A stretch of 38,449 nucleotides of DNA, from the NCBI GenBank assembly GCA_009760855.2, contig WPIO01000482.1, positions 1 through 38,449 on the forward strand, written 5' to 3'. The notes beneath the pieces were generated by a model that was given only the letters and a program-made list of their open reading frames with translations, ran no database searches and was not told where the DNA came from. This document shows, piece after piece, positions 21,850-32,287 of this stretch. Numbering within the stretch: the first letter of the stretch is position 1; each line of letters begins with the position of its first letter. The DNA comes from Cristatella mucedo (lineage: Eukaryota > Bryozoa > Phylactolaemata > Cristatellidae). Made by a program: the position numbers and the translations under genes.

Positions 21850-23248
21850 TGTAGCGCCTTGCTGGCCTGGGCTGAATTTTAGCGCGAACAAGAGCTGTTC
21901 GGCGGCGGGCAACAACTCCTTTGTCCAGGAGCAGTGAGCCTGAGAGGAGCGCCAGTGTGGTTAGAGAGCAAGAGCTTTAGAGCAAGCCAGGAAGCTCTGA
22001 GACTAGCGGTGACTATTCGGCCTTTAGAATATGTCGGATACCCGCGGGAGCTGTTGATTGACGTTGGCTGGCCTGTCAACCTCGGCCATAACTCAGTCCT
22101 AAAAAAATCGTCTGGAACCCAGTCGGCATTCAAGCTAGACATACCAGTGGTCTAGTGACGGTATTAATTCCTTACCGTAATGGGCCACAGTGTCGGGTCC
22201 AGTACCACTAATCTCTTACCCTGTTGCCTCAGCTAAGTATTTTAGAGTCGGACGACGCTCGCTCTTGGTCTTTTTTTGGCGTCAATCTCCGGCCTCGCTT
22301 TGATGCCGTCCGACACGTTTCTCTGAAAGCAAGGGAGGAGGATGGGCTGCTCGCCGGCGATTGACGGGACAGGACGAGACGGCACTAGGAGGATTCGGGT
22401 GGACTCCACCGAATACGATCGTATCGCACCCGAGCTAGACTTTTGTGATTCTTTTGTGTTTTCGCGCTCGCATGTGATCTCGGCATAAAGATTTGCCGGT
22501 AAAAAACTAAACGCGGACAGTATGGTGTGTAATATTCCGTTGGTTCGGGCTCCTCTGTCTATTTGGGCCGTTCCCCCAAGAGATACAGGGAGCCTAAGTG
22601 TGAAGACGTGTTTCCTCCATAAGAGTGCTTGAGGTGGTGTGTGTGGGGTGTTCCTGCTGCAAGGTGGAAGCGGAGTTCTAGTTCTCAAGTCAGGGGTTAG
22701 GCTCCGGTTCGAGCTCCGCCTATTTGGGTCGTTCCCCACTGTAGATGTAAGTACCCTCAGTGTGGAGACGTGTTTCTTCCACAAGGGGGCTTGAAGTGGC
22801 GTGTATGTGGTAATCCTACACCTCTGGTGGAAGCGGAGTCCAAGTTCTCCGGTCGAGGTTTAGGCTCCGCTTCGGGCTCCGTCAACATGGGTCGTTCCCC
22901 ACTATAGACGTAAGTAGCTTCAGCGTGGAGAAGTATTCTCTCCGCAAGTGTGTTGGTGCTGTTGAGAACGTGCGAGGAGTGAGGAGATAACACTGAGCTA
23001 GGCGCGCAGCGACTTTGTGCGCTTGCGAATAAAGCTCAGTAAAATCTCTACTTTGTGTCTCACTTTCCGAATCACGCCGCGGACTCACGACCCCCTTAAG
23101 TAACGGTAAGTAGGTCAGCAAACGAAACGCTCGTTTCGTGGCGGCCAGCCTATTGCGCGTAGGCGCGCACCAAACGGCATTAGGCGGTAGGTTACGCCGC
23201 TAGGTAAGCAGGAGGTCAAGCCTACTCCACCGAGCCTTCGGCGTTACA
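21850..23248 (+). mobile_element. LTR-like repeat, copy 1
   Basis: A 1.40-kb repeat with ends TGTAGCGCC...GGCGTTACA, which form 9-bp inverted ends with one mismatch and start TG and end CA like LTRs. Orientation is inferred from a TATTTTAGAGTCGGACGACG block near 22237 (TATA-like) and GCGAATAAAGCTCAGTAAAA near 23024 (polyadenylation-like). In between lie diverged 100-170 bp subrepeats with GGGTCGTTCCCCACT and TTAGGCTCCG. No primer-binding site complementary to a common tRNA 3' end is evident after it. Confidence 0.65.
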
Positions 23249-23503
23249 ATACGACTACGTCGGGCACTCACAAACCGGCTAATTCAACCCTGCTCCGTCA
23301 AAGAGCCCAGCTTCCCGTCCGCAAAGTGTTGCGCAATGCCAGAATTACATAAATGCAAATATATAAATATATGCAAATGCATCAAACATCGAATCACCTA
23401 CCTGAGCTAGGTCGTACCCAACACCACTTGGAAACACACAGACGCAAAGGAGACTGAAAAAAGACTGCAGTGGAAGTGGGCTGGGGAAATCCCGTATTGA
23501 TCG
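23249..23503 (+). repeat. Spacer 1 of the LTR-like array
   Basis: 255 bp, nearly identical to 24937-25192. It includes the AT-rich stretch AAATGCAAATATATAAATAT and ends GGAAATCCCGTATTGATCG. It codes for nothing. It could be the internal region of a miniature LTR element. Confidence 0.65.
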
Positions 23504-24936
23504 TGTAGCGCCCTGCTGGCCTTGGCTGAATTTTAGCACGGACAATAGCAGTTCGGCGGCGGGCTAGAGCCCCTTTGTCCTGGAGCAGTGACCCAAAAAG
23601 GAGCGTCAGTGCGGTTAGAGAGGAAGTGCTTAAGACCCAGCCAGGAAGTTCTGAGACGAGCGGTGGCGATTCGGCCTTTAGAATGGGTCCGATACCCTCG
23701 GAAGCTGCTGATTCATGTTGGCTGGCCTGTCAAACTCTGCCTTCACTCGTATCGAGAAAGAATCGTCTGGAACGCATTAGCCATTCAAGCTGGACAGAGG
23801 TGCCCTTCCAGTAGCCTGGGGACGGTTTTAATCCCTTACCGTAATGGGCAAATGTGTCGGGCCCAATACCACTAAGCTCTCGCCCTAGTGTCTCAGCTAA
23901 GTATTTAAGAGTCGAGCGACGCTGGGTCTTGGTCTTTGGTCTCTTCTGGTCTTTTGGTCTTCTGTCCGGCTCTGCGCTTCGACGCCGTTGGACTCGTTTC
24001 TCTGAAAGCGAGGGAGGACGCGGGCTGTACGCCGGCTATCGATGGAACAGGACGAGACAGAGCTAGGCGGATTCGGTGGAGTCCACCGAATATGGTCGTA
24101 TTGCGCCCGAGCTGGCATTTTGTGTTTCATTTGTGTTTTGCTTGTGTGCGCTTGCACGTGGTCTCGGCATAAGGATTTGCCGGTGCGAGCTAGACGTAGT
24201 AGGCGTGTGTGGAGTCCTAGTTCTCCGGTTAGGGTTAAGGCTCCGATTAGGGTTAAGGCTTCGGCTCACGCTCAGTGTTGAGAAGTATTCCCTCCGCATG
24301 AGTGTTGGTGCTGTTGAGAACGAGCGAGGAGTGATTAGATAAAAAAAAGCTACACGCGCAGCGACTTAGTGCGCTTGCGAATAAGGCTCATTAAAATCCC
24401 AAATTTGTGTGTCTCGCTTTCCAATTCACGCCGCGGACTCACGAACCTCTTTAGTAACGTTAGTAGGTCAGCACCAGAAACGCTCGTTTCGTGGTGGCCA
24501 GCTTATTGTGCGTAGGCGCGCAGCGAACGGCATTTGGCGCTGGGCTACGCCGCTCGGTAAGCGGCAGGTCAAGCCTACTCTGCTGAGCCTTCGGTGTTAC
24601 GAGCCCAAGTGCGGAGACGTGTTTCCTCACTAAGAGTCCTTGCGCTGTCGAGAGCTTGTGATCAGTGTCGAGATAAAACTCAGCTAGACGCGGAGCGACT
24701 TTGTGCGCTTGCGAAGAAAGCTCGGTAAAATACCCAATTTGTATGTCTCGCTTTCCAATTCACGCTGCGGTCATACGACCCCCTTTAGTAACGATAAGTA
24801 TGTCAGCGAAAGAAACGCTCGTTTCGTGGCGGCCAGCGTATGGCGCGTAGGCGCGCACCAAATGGCATTAGGCGGTAGGTTACGCCGCTTGGTAACCGGG
24901 AGGTCGAGCCTACTCCGCCGAGCCTTCGGCGTTACA
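23504..24936 (+). mobile_element. LTR-like repeat, copy 2
   Basis: 1.43 kb with ends TGTAGCGCC and GGCGTTACA. It shares the TATTTAAGAGTCGAGCGACG block (about 23901) and the AATAAGGCTCATTAAAATC block (about 24379) with copies 1 and 3. Its 3' part is internally duplicated: a terminus-like CCTTCGGTGTTACGAGCC occurs at about 24586-24604, and the following 330 bp repeat the end region again. It has fewer GGGTCGTTCCCC subrepeats than copies 1 and 3. Confidence 0.65.
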
Positions 24937-25192
24937 ATACGACAAAGTTGAGCAGTCACAATCCGGCTAATTCAGCCCCTGCTCCGTCAAAGAGCCCAGC
25001 TTCCCGTCCACAGAGTGCTGCGCAATGCCAGAATTACATAAATGCAAATATATAAATATATGCAAATGCATCAAACATAGAATCACCTACCTGAGCTAGG
25101 TCGTACCCAGCACCACTTGGAAATAAACAGAGGCGTAAGAGACTGAAGAAAGCCTGCAGGGTAAATGGGCTGGGGAAATCCCGTATTGATCG
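24937..25192 (+). repeat. Spacer 2 of the LTR-like array
   Basis: 256 bp, almost the same as 23249-23503, with few substitutions. This shows that the repeat-plus-spacer unit (about 1.69 kb) has been duplicated in tandem. Confidence 0.65.
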
Positions 25193-26556
25193 TGTAGCGC
25201 CCTGCTGGCCTTGGCTGAATTTTAGCACCAACAAGAGCCGTTCGGCGGCGGGCTAGAGCCCCTTTGTCCTGGAGCAGTGAGCTAAAGATGAGCGTCAGTG
25301 CGGTTAGAGAGGAAGTGCTTAAGACCAAGCCAGGAAGTTCTGAGACGAGCGGTGGCGATTCGGCCTTTAGAATGGGTCCGATACCCTCGGAAGCTGCTGA
25401 TTCATGTTGGCTGGCCTGTCAACCTCTGCCTTCACTCGTACCGAGAAAGAATCGTCTGGAACGCATTAGCCATTCAAGCTGGACAGAGGTGCCCTTCCAG
25501 TGGCCCGGGGTCGGTATTAATTCCTTACCGTAATGGGCCAAGGTGTCGAGCCAATTACCACTAAGCTCTTGCCCCAGTGTGTTAGCTAAGTATTTAAGAG
25601 TCGAGCGACGCTGGCTCTTGGTCTTTGGTATCTTCTGGTCTTTTGGTCTTCTGTCCGGCTCTGCGCTTCGACGCCGTTGGACTCGTTTCTCTGAAAGCGA
25701 GGTAGGAGGGGGCTGTTTGCCGGCGATAGACTGAACAGGACAAGACAGCGCTAGGCGGATTCGGTGGACTCCACCGAATACGATCGTATCGCGCCCGAGC
25801 TGGCATTTTGTGTTTCATTTCTCTTTTGTGTGTGCGCGCTAGCACGTGGTCTCGGTATAAGGATTTGCCGGTGCAAGCTAGACGTAGTTGGCGTGTATGG
25901 AGTCCTAGTTTTCTGGTTAGGGTTTAGGCTCCAGTTCAAGCTCTGTCTATTTGGGTCGTTCCCCAGTAAAGATGTAAGTAGCGTAAGTGTGGAGACGTGT
26001 TTCCTCCGCAAGAGTGCTTGAGGTGGCGTGTGTGGAGTATTCCTGCCGCACTGGTGGACACTGAGACCTATTTCTTCGGTTAGGGTTTAGGCTCCGGTTC
26101 GCGCTCAGCGTGGAGAAGCATTCCCTCCGCAAGAGTGTTTGAAGTGGCGTGTGTGAAGTATTCCCGCCGCACTGGTGGAAACCGAGTCCTAGTTTTCCGG
26201 TTAGGGTTTAGTCTCTGGTTCGCGCTCAGCTTGGAGAAGCATTCCCTCCGGAAGAGTGTTGGTGCTGTTGAGAATGTGCGAGAAGTGTGGAGATAAAACT
26301 GAACTAGACGCGCAGCGACTTTGTGCGCTTGCGAATAAAGCTCAGTAAAATCCCCAATTTGTGTGTCTTGCTTTCCAATTCACGCCGCGGAACCACGACC
26401 CCCTTAAGTAACGGTAAGCAGATTAGCGCCAGAAACGCTCGTTTCGTGGTGGCCAGCTTATTGAGCGTAGGCAAGCACCGAACGGCGTTAGGCGCTAGGC
26501 TACGCCGCTAGGTAAGCGGCTGGTCAAGCCTACTCCACGGAGCCTTCGGCGTTACA
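25193..26556 (+). mobile_element. LTR-like repeat, copy 3
   Basis: 1.36 kb, ends TGTAGCGCC...GGCGTTACA. TATTTAAGAGTCGAGCGACG lies near 25591 and GCGAATAAAGCTCAGTAAAA near 26329. Two or three subrepeats with GGTTAGGGTTTAGGCTCCGG lie at 25910-26240. ATCG follows its end and also precedes copies 2 and 3, so it is weak evidence for a target duplication. Confidence 0.65.
25759..25789. repeat. Two adjoining palindromes conserved in all LTR-like copies
   Basis: ATTCGGTGGACTCCACCGAA plus a final T is a palindrome around its central base. It overlaps by two bases the perfect 12-bp palindrome ATACGATCGTAT. Equivalent sites occur near 22393 in copy 1 and 24070 in copy 2, with a few changes. This could be a protein-binding or structural site. 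Confidence 0.6.
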
Positions 26557-26699
26557 ATCGTAAATGTGAAGGACGGCTATCGCTCATCTCGTTCTCAACA
26601 CCTCCAACACCGGACCACGGCTTTCGTTCGGTTAGCCATTACCTGTAGCCACTTACCCGGCCGAACCTCCATGTGACCCCTGGTCCACCGACCATCATT

Positions 26700-26890
26700 T
26701 CGCTTCGCCCGATTGCTTCACGTTCGTCCGATCCTTAGTAATCATAACATCATTCTCTCGAGACCCTAATCCCCATAACATTCAAAAACATACTACTTGT
26801 GACGTGTTCGCTAAAATTTAGATACATTATAGAAAAAATGTAAATGAGCAATTATTATTTGATTTAAAGAAAAATTTAGTCTTTATATAA
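26700..26890 (+). other. 5' flank of the middle PolB, shared with the left copy
   Basis: Contains CACGTTCGTCCGAT, CTCTCGAGACCCTA and CCATAACATT, then an AT-rich run, as in the region upstream of the left PolB (3070-3280, minus strand). It probably belongs to the element. Confidence 0.5.
26883..26890 (+). promoter_or_regulatory. TTATATAA before the middle PolB start
   Basis: Lies immediately before ATG 26891. It is a variant of the TTATATAG signal found in front of the genes of the right element. Confidence 0.5.
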
Positions 26891-29800
26891 ATGTGTCGGG
26901 GAAACGATGGTCTTATGAGGCGGGAAGGTGAACAATTTTGCGATAATGCAAGTCGTATTAGAGAAGAAGTTAGAAAACGAACAGGACTTCTACCGAAATA
27001 TCCATTCTCAAAAGCTAGTTTGGAAAATATGATTGCTAGTCTTCAAATAGCACCTTTTTTACAAAATTGAATTCTCCATTTAATAAGAAAGTGATGAAGA
27101 ATAAAGAGTGGTCATTCGAAAGAGAAGCTAGAAGATTATTGAACATTCGAGAGACAGGTTGGATATTAGGTCGTGCTTCATCTGAAGGTAAGTTTATGGA
27201 TTATGAATATTTAGGCTTTGCAAACGAGATTGACTTTGATAGAGTTTTGATAGTACAAGCAATGATTTAAAGAAAGCTATTGGAGAGTTATTTAAAACTA
27301 AGAGCGATCTAAAATTAACAATGATTGTTTCTCACATTCTAGTTTATGAAAGTGGTTCTTTTAATTATCAACCATTCCCTTGCATTAGCAGCGCAAAAAT
27401 AAATAGAATTTCTGATGTTGATAAAATAATGAGAATGCAATTTGCATCTTTCAAGAAAAGAGTTTAGGACTGGTTAGAGAAAGGATCTAGTTGGAGTTCT
27501 GTTGGAATTAATGTTTTATCTGCAAAGTTTACTCATTTTAGACATTGATTTTGGTGGAAGTTATCTTCCTATGCCAGAAGGATTAGAAAAAAAAGAGATC
27601 AACAGCTAATATAAATTATGAATCAGAAAATTGTTGCGCTTTGTGGTGTATTCTTAGAATTCTTTATTGGAGAGACAATAATCCAGAGTCATTGGCTGAT
27701 CTCACTCAATTATTGCATGAGAATGTTTCACGTCTATTACCAAGATTAGAAGAATTGTTAATGTTAAAAAAGGCTATCCTTCTAACACAGTGAATGGTAA
27801 TGGCTTACCATTGCTAGCGGAGTTTATTAATATTGCAGTTAGTGTCTTTGAACATGATAACGGAAGTTTAAGTTTCCCACTAATAGTAGTTGATGATGAA
27901 GAAAAGGAGAAACACTCAGCTCTTCTACTGTACAGCAATAAAGAAAAACTAGCTCCCATTATGTAATAATCTGGTTGTTTAATGACTTATGCAGAAGCTC
28001 CAAAGGACATGGCACTCAATTGACTTGCAAAAGATGTCTATGCAGATTTCATTCACAAGTTAGAGTCAGACATTGATGCTTGTAAGAAAGGAAATGACGG
28101 CAAATCAAGATTACAATGCCAAAAGCAAAATATAGGAATGACAGAAGTGAAGATAAATGTTACTTTAGAAAATATTCAAAAACACTATAGTTTCCTAATG
28201 TTGCTTATGCTGATTTCGAATGTCTACTTACTAGTGTTAGAAAAAAAGATGCTGGTTTTCCACTGGGTTTTTTTTTGAAGACATATTTCTTGCTCCTGGG
28301 CTTACGCAATTGTAGACTAGAGTGGAAATACAAGAAGTTTTAAACTCTTTAATAGAGCAAGCATTGTATGAGATTTATAAAAAAGCTTGTTAGAAGAAGT
28401 TGATTCTATAAAGAAATAAATTATGGATATTCTTCCTAACTATGAGAAATTTGATTAGAGTACTATGACAGACAGTGAAAGCAATGAATTTAATTCCGCC
28501 ACTACATGCTATTTATGCAACTTAGATTTGGATGACGATACAGTTTTAGATCATTATCATCTGACTGGCAAACATAGAGGAGCAGCTCACGCAAGCTGAT
28601 ATCCCAATTTTAGCATTAATCTAGAAAGATTTAAACTTCCCGTGTTTATTCATAACTTTAAAGGATATGATGCTCACTTGCTAGTACAAGAGTTTCACGA
28701 TCAAAGGTTAAAAAAGAATGTTATTGCGAACAACATATAGAAATACATCAATATTGAAATTAGTTAATGCAGTTTTAGAGATTCACTTAAATTTTGAATA
28801 CAGTTTTGGCAGATTTAGTCAATAATGTTATTAAATCCGGTAAATCTTTGGAGCACACTTGAAAATACTTTGCTACGTTAAATAAAAAAAAGTTTTAACT
28901 TTTTGCAGAAAAAGGAATATTTCCGTGTGAATATGTAGACTCATTTTAAAAGTTAGAAGAAAAAAGTATAACAGATAGAAAAAAGTTTTTATAGTAGTTT
29001 GGATGATAGCTGCATTCGAGAGAAAGAATATGATTGTGCACAAAATGTTTGGAATGTAATGACTAAAAAAGGTCGAACAAAGGAAGATACCTTAAAAAAT
29101 TATTGTGATATCCGTACTATGGATGAATGTTCTTTCTAGCGAATGTGTTTTAACATTTTAGACAACTGTCAAAGAAAATTGATGGACTTGATCCAGCTAA
29201 TTTCTTTACTGCTTTTGGTTTAACATGGCGTGCTGGCTTAAGATATTCCAAAGTAAGACTAGACCTGCTAACAAGTTTTGAACACTTTGATTTCTTCTAG
29301 AGTGTTATTAGAGGAGGGATTACACAAGCATATTGCAGAAATGTTAAAGCAAATAATGAAATGACCTCTAATTATGATGATACAAAGGATGAGAGTTGGT
29401 TACTTTATGTTAATGCTAATTCTCTTTATGCAACAGCAATGACACAATTCTTACCAACTTGCAACTTTAAATCCTTAGATCAAAAACAAGTTAATTCTTT
29501 TACAAATAAAAACATATTAAGAATAAAAGAAAATTCTGAAACTGATTATGCTTTTGAAGTGGATATGTATTGCCCAGAAGAGTTACATGACATTTATTCA
29601 GATTATCCTCTTCTATTTATTAAGAGGAAAGAGTACTGACGAATAATCAAAATATCACGAAAGCACTTTGGATAAAGACGAGAAGAAAGCAATAATTTAT
29701 TGTGAGAGTAAAGAAATAAAACTAGTTGTTGATTTGAAACCAAGAATACAATTTATTATTTATTAAATAAATTTGCAGCTTGCTTTAGGAAGAGGCTATA

Positions 29801-30852
29801 TATCAACTAAAAGACACAGATTAATGAGTTTCTCTCAAAGTAATTGGCCTAGTGGGTATATTCTTAAAAATCTTGCAAGAAGGAAAGTAGCAAAAGATGA
29901 CTTTGAAAAATTATATAATAAATTCAAGAATAATGCATTCTTTGGCAAGACAATTGAGAATGTTAGGGCGGTAGTAAATATTGAATTGTTTGATTTAAGG
30001 TTTGACGACGGTATTGCATTGTCAGACAAAAGAGTAAAGATTGTTAGATTTAAAGATAGAAGGTTATTTAACCAAGATATGGTAGGAGTTGAAACAACAA
30101 AGGCGGAGATTTGTCTTACTAAACCAATTCTTTAGAATTTGCTTTTCTAAAAATATTAAAATTGAAAATGCAAGATTTCTACTACAATACTATGAAAGAT
30201 TTTTAAGATGATAAAGTAAAGCTTGTTTACACTGACACGGATTCTTCATTCATGAAAATAAATACAAATAATGTTTATAAAGAATTTGCAAACTATCAAG
30301 GTTATCTTGATCTATCTGAATATCCTAAGAACCAAGTTGCTGGAAATGGAAGGATTTGATAGTATGGTGAAAGAAAATAAGGGAAGTCTCGGAAAACTTA
30401 AGGATGTGATATCAGAGAAGTACACAATTGATCCTAAATCAAAAGATTTCATTAAAGACGAGAAAGGCATTGTGATAGAAAAATATATTGTACTTGACGA
30501 AGGTATCTCCCTAAGACCAAAACTTTATTCTATTCAAATAGCAACTGCAACTAATGATGGAATACAAGTCAAGTCATCAGCAAAGAAAGCAAAAGGCCCA
30601 AAGAAAGAAGTAGTAAGAAATTATTTGTCTCATTCAGATTATCTTGGTTGTCTTAAAGCTGGTATTGATTTTTATTGCAACCAAACAAGATAATAAACAA
30701 GAAATCATCAAATTTATACTATAATGCTATCTAAGAAAGCACTATCAGCAATTGACTGAAAACGAAATTGGTTAGACTGTGGAACAAGCACACTCAGTTA
30801 CGGTCACTACAGAATAAAAGAGACTGCTGGAAGGTGTATTGAATGTTGCTAG
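26891..30852 (+). pseudogene. Protein-primed family-B DNA polymerase, middle copy, heavily mutated
   Basis: A full-length but broken PolB of about 1,300 codons. In order one sees an N-terminal block with EWSFEREARRLLNIRETGW (27107), CCALWCILRIL (about 27640), a zinc-ligand-like CYLC...LDHYHLTGKHRGAAH (28509-28600), VFIHNFKGYDAHLL (exonuclease region, about 28645), and motif A as YVNANSLYATAM (about 29407), where the catalytic Asp has become Asn. Motif B NNAFFGKTIENV (about 29930) and motif C VYTDTDS (30224-30244) follow. It ends with WLDCG...YGHYRI and a final GRCIEC. Many stops and frameshifts split it. The family replicates linear DNA with a protein-bound 5' end. Gene order after it matches the right element. 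Confidence 0.85.
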
Positions 30853-30865
30853 TAATGTGATATAG

Positions 30866-31070
30866 ATGCCAAAGCGAAAATATGAAGAAACTATTTATTC
30901 TACTAATCAAGAGTTGCAAGTAGAAGTACACAAAGATTGGCAAAAATATTGAACAAGATTAATAATATCTACTAGAAATTGAATGTGGAAAAGATAAAGA
31001 TAAGATAATTATTAAATTTGAAAAATTAGTTTTTTTTAATAATATATTCAGATTAATGAGTAAGTAAGTA
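30866..31070 (+). pseudogene. Remnant of a small gene after the middle PolB
   Basis: TGATATAG at 30858-30865 abuts ATG 30866, in line with the promoter-like signal of this element. The frame gives 28 codons (MPKRKYEETIYSTNQELQ...) to a TGA at 30950. A shifted frame then stays protein-like (LLEIECGKDKDKIIIKFEKL) to about 31065. A single gene broken by a frameshift is likely. The right element has no counterpart: only 25 bases separate its PolB from the acidic gene. No family recognised. Confidence 0.4.
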
Positions 31071-31099
31071 AGCAAGCTAAGAATATATAATTGGAGAAA

Positions 31100-31298
31100 C
31101 TGGGGAAATTTAACTGAGGAAGTCGTAAGTCATTATTGCGAAAAAGATTACTCAGATTCTGGCTTCGACTCGGATGATCCTGGTTACAATCCAGAAGACG
31201 ATTCTGACTCTGATAGCATTTATTCGAGATGTGATATTAGCGATGATGATAGCCATGAACAAGAAAGATATTGCAGTTATTTAAATGAAGACAATTAA
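31100..31298 (+). pseudogene. Acidic Asp/Ser-rich small protein, middle copy
   Basis: An open stretch ends at TAA 31296-31298. It encodes EEVVSHYCEKDYSDSGFDSD, then DDPGYNPEDDSDSDS and a C-terminal YLNEDN. Composition, position and the SDDPGYNPE pattern match the acidic gene of the right element (SEDPDYIPE), so these are homologues. The start lies upstream, near an ATG at about 31057, but repeated AAGT units there have put a stop in the way. Function unknown. Acidic proteins of this sort often act as DNA mimics or phosphoproteins, but nothing here proves that. Confidence 0.5.
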
Positions 31299-31316
31299 TT
31301 ATAAACAATTATCTGT

Positions 31317-31324
31317 TTATATAG
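31317..31324 (+). promoter_or_regulatory. TTATATAG signal, middle element
   Basis: One base before ATG 31326. Same octamer as before five genes of the right element. Confidence 0.6.
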
Positions 31325-31325
31325 T

Positions 31326-31600
31326 ATGGATATTTCCAGAATTCTTAGTTGTGAACAATCAAGAAAAATGGCAGATGGAATTTGTCTACAAAAACTTAAA
31401 GAAGTTGATAAAATAATTGTTAGACATTTACTAAGTAAACTTATTCTAGAACAAGATAGCTCATTCACCAATATTCTTATAAAAATTTGTGAGACCTGCG
31501 ATTAACTAATAGAATGCTGAAGTAAAATAAATACTACGTTGTCTGAAGCACATAAAATATCAAAGTCTCCTAAGACTAAACAAGGTGTTCAAACTTGTTA
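31326..31600 (+). pseudogene. Small SRIL-family protein, middle copy
   Basis: Starts MDISRILSCEQSRKMADGIC and can be followed to SPKTKQGVQT at about 31598. It aligns almost residue by residue with the gene at 36031-36306 of the right element. TAA and TGA stops occur in the ICETCD region (about 31504-31519), so it is dead. Its presence after PolB and the acidic gene shows that the gene order is shared by two independent element copies. Confidence 0.7.
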
Positions 31601-31689
31601 ATCAGTTCAGTTAATTTGTTATTTTGTCAGTTAATTTGTTAGTTGGACAATTTTTTGTAATAGTTATAGGAATGCAAACAACTACAGAC

Positions 31690-32124
31690 GTTACTTAACC
31701 AAGCATTGCAGTTGCCGTCTCTCATCATCTCTTGCCGGCCTGCACTGGCTCCTAGTGAAGCAATGTATCAACTTCGAGGTTACCTATACCTTGTGCAAAC
31801 CTCAAATTATTTGGAGACCATGCCTATAGTTCGTATGCTCCAAAAGCCTGGAACTTACACCCAACTTGCGTCACGAAATCCCCTGACTCGGCCACATTTA
31901 AAAAGAAATTAAAAATCGCAAATATTTATCCTAGCATTTAGTAAGTCCCTGCGATTTTACCTTTATGTGCTTATACATGCTGACACTGTGCATGCTGCCA
32001 CTTACCTCACTTGCATGTTGACCCTGTGCCCATAACCCCTAACCATGCTATTCTTGTTGCTTTTTGAGAATGCTACCATTAACCATTCGATCGCATTTCT
32101 GTTGCAGCAAATGTAAAGCGCCTT
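31690..32124 (+). mobile_element. L2-type LINE 3' end between the two elements
   Basis: Carries decayed ORF2 end sequence (HLLPACTGS, then KPGTYTQLASRNPLTRPHLKRN at about 31843-31905) and the family tail ACCATTCGATCGCATTTCTG, GCAGCAAATGTAAAGCGCC. The tail stops after AAGCGCCTTG, where the other copies continue, and the inverted repeat of the right element begins there. Confidence 0.75.
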
Positions 32125-32235
32125 GATGATAGGAATATTACCTTTTCCGACATCGTCTAATTTTTCGCCAACCTCGGTTTCACCATCGGTTGGAAAAAAA
32201 TTACCCGATATCGTAAAAGGCAACATTCTATCATC
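32125..32235. repeat. Imperfect inverted repeat (hairpin), likely end of the right element
   Basis: The left arm 32125-32173 begins GATGATAGGAATATTACC. The right arm 32188-32235 ends CAACATTCTATCATC. Aligning the left arm with the reverse complement of the right gives about 40 identities over 49 positions with one gap, around a 14-base loop. The repeat starts exactly at the junction with the host LINE tail and lies 52 bases before the PolB start. Long imperfect hairpins close the ends of some linear viral DNAs, so this may be a telomere-like terminus; a foldback transposon remnant is the alternative. Confidence 0.6.
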
Positions 32236-32276
32236 ACTAAATTCAAATCAACATCAATTAGCATAAATATTTTACC

Positions 32277-32284
32277 TTATATAG
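32277..32284 (+). promoter_or_regulatory. TTATATAG signal before PolB
   Basis: Three bases (CAA) separate it from ATG 32288. First of eight such signals in this element. Confidence 0.65.
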
Positions 32285-32287
32285 CAA

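Noticed and set aside
22242-26132. Many 60-180 codon frames in the LTR-like array
   Set aside because: They recur with the repeats, are open on both strands, lack reverse-transcriptase, protease or gag motifs and show no codon bias.
26220-26250. Telomere-like GGTTAGGGTTTAGG motifs
   Set aside because: Only single interrupted occurrences within LTR-like subrepeats, with no tandem telomeric array.
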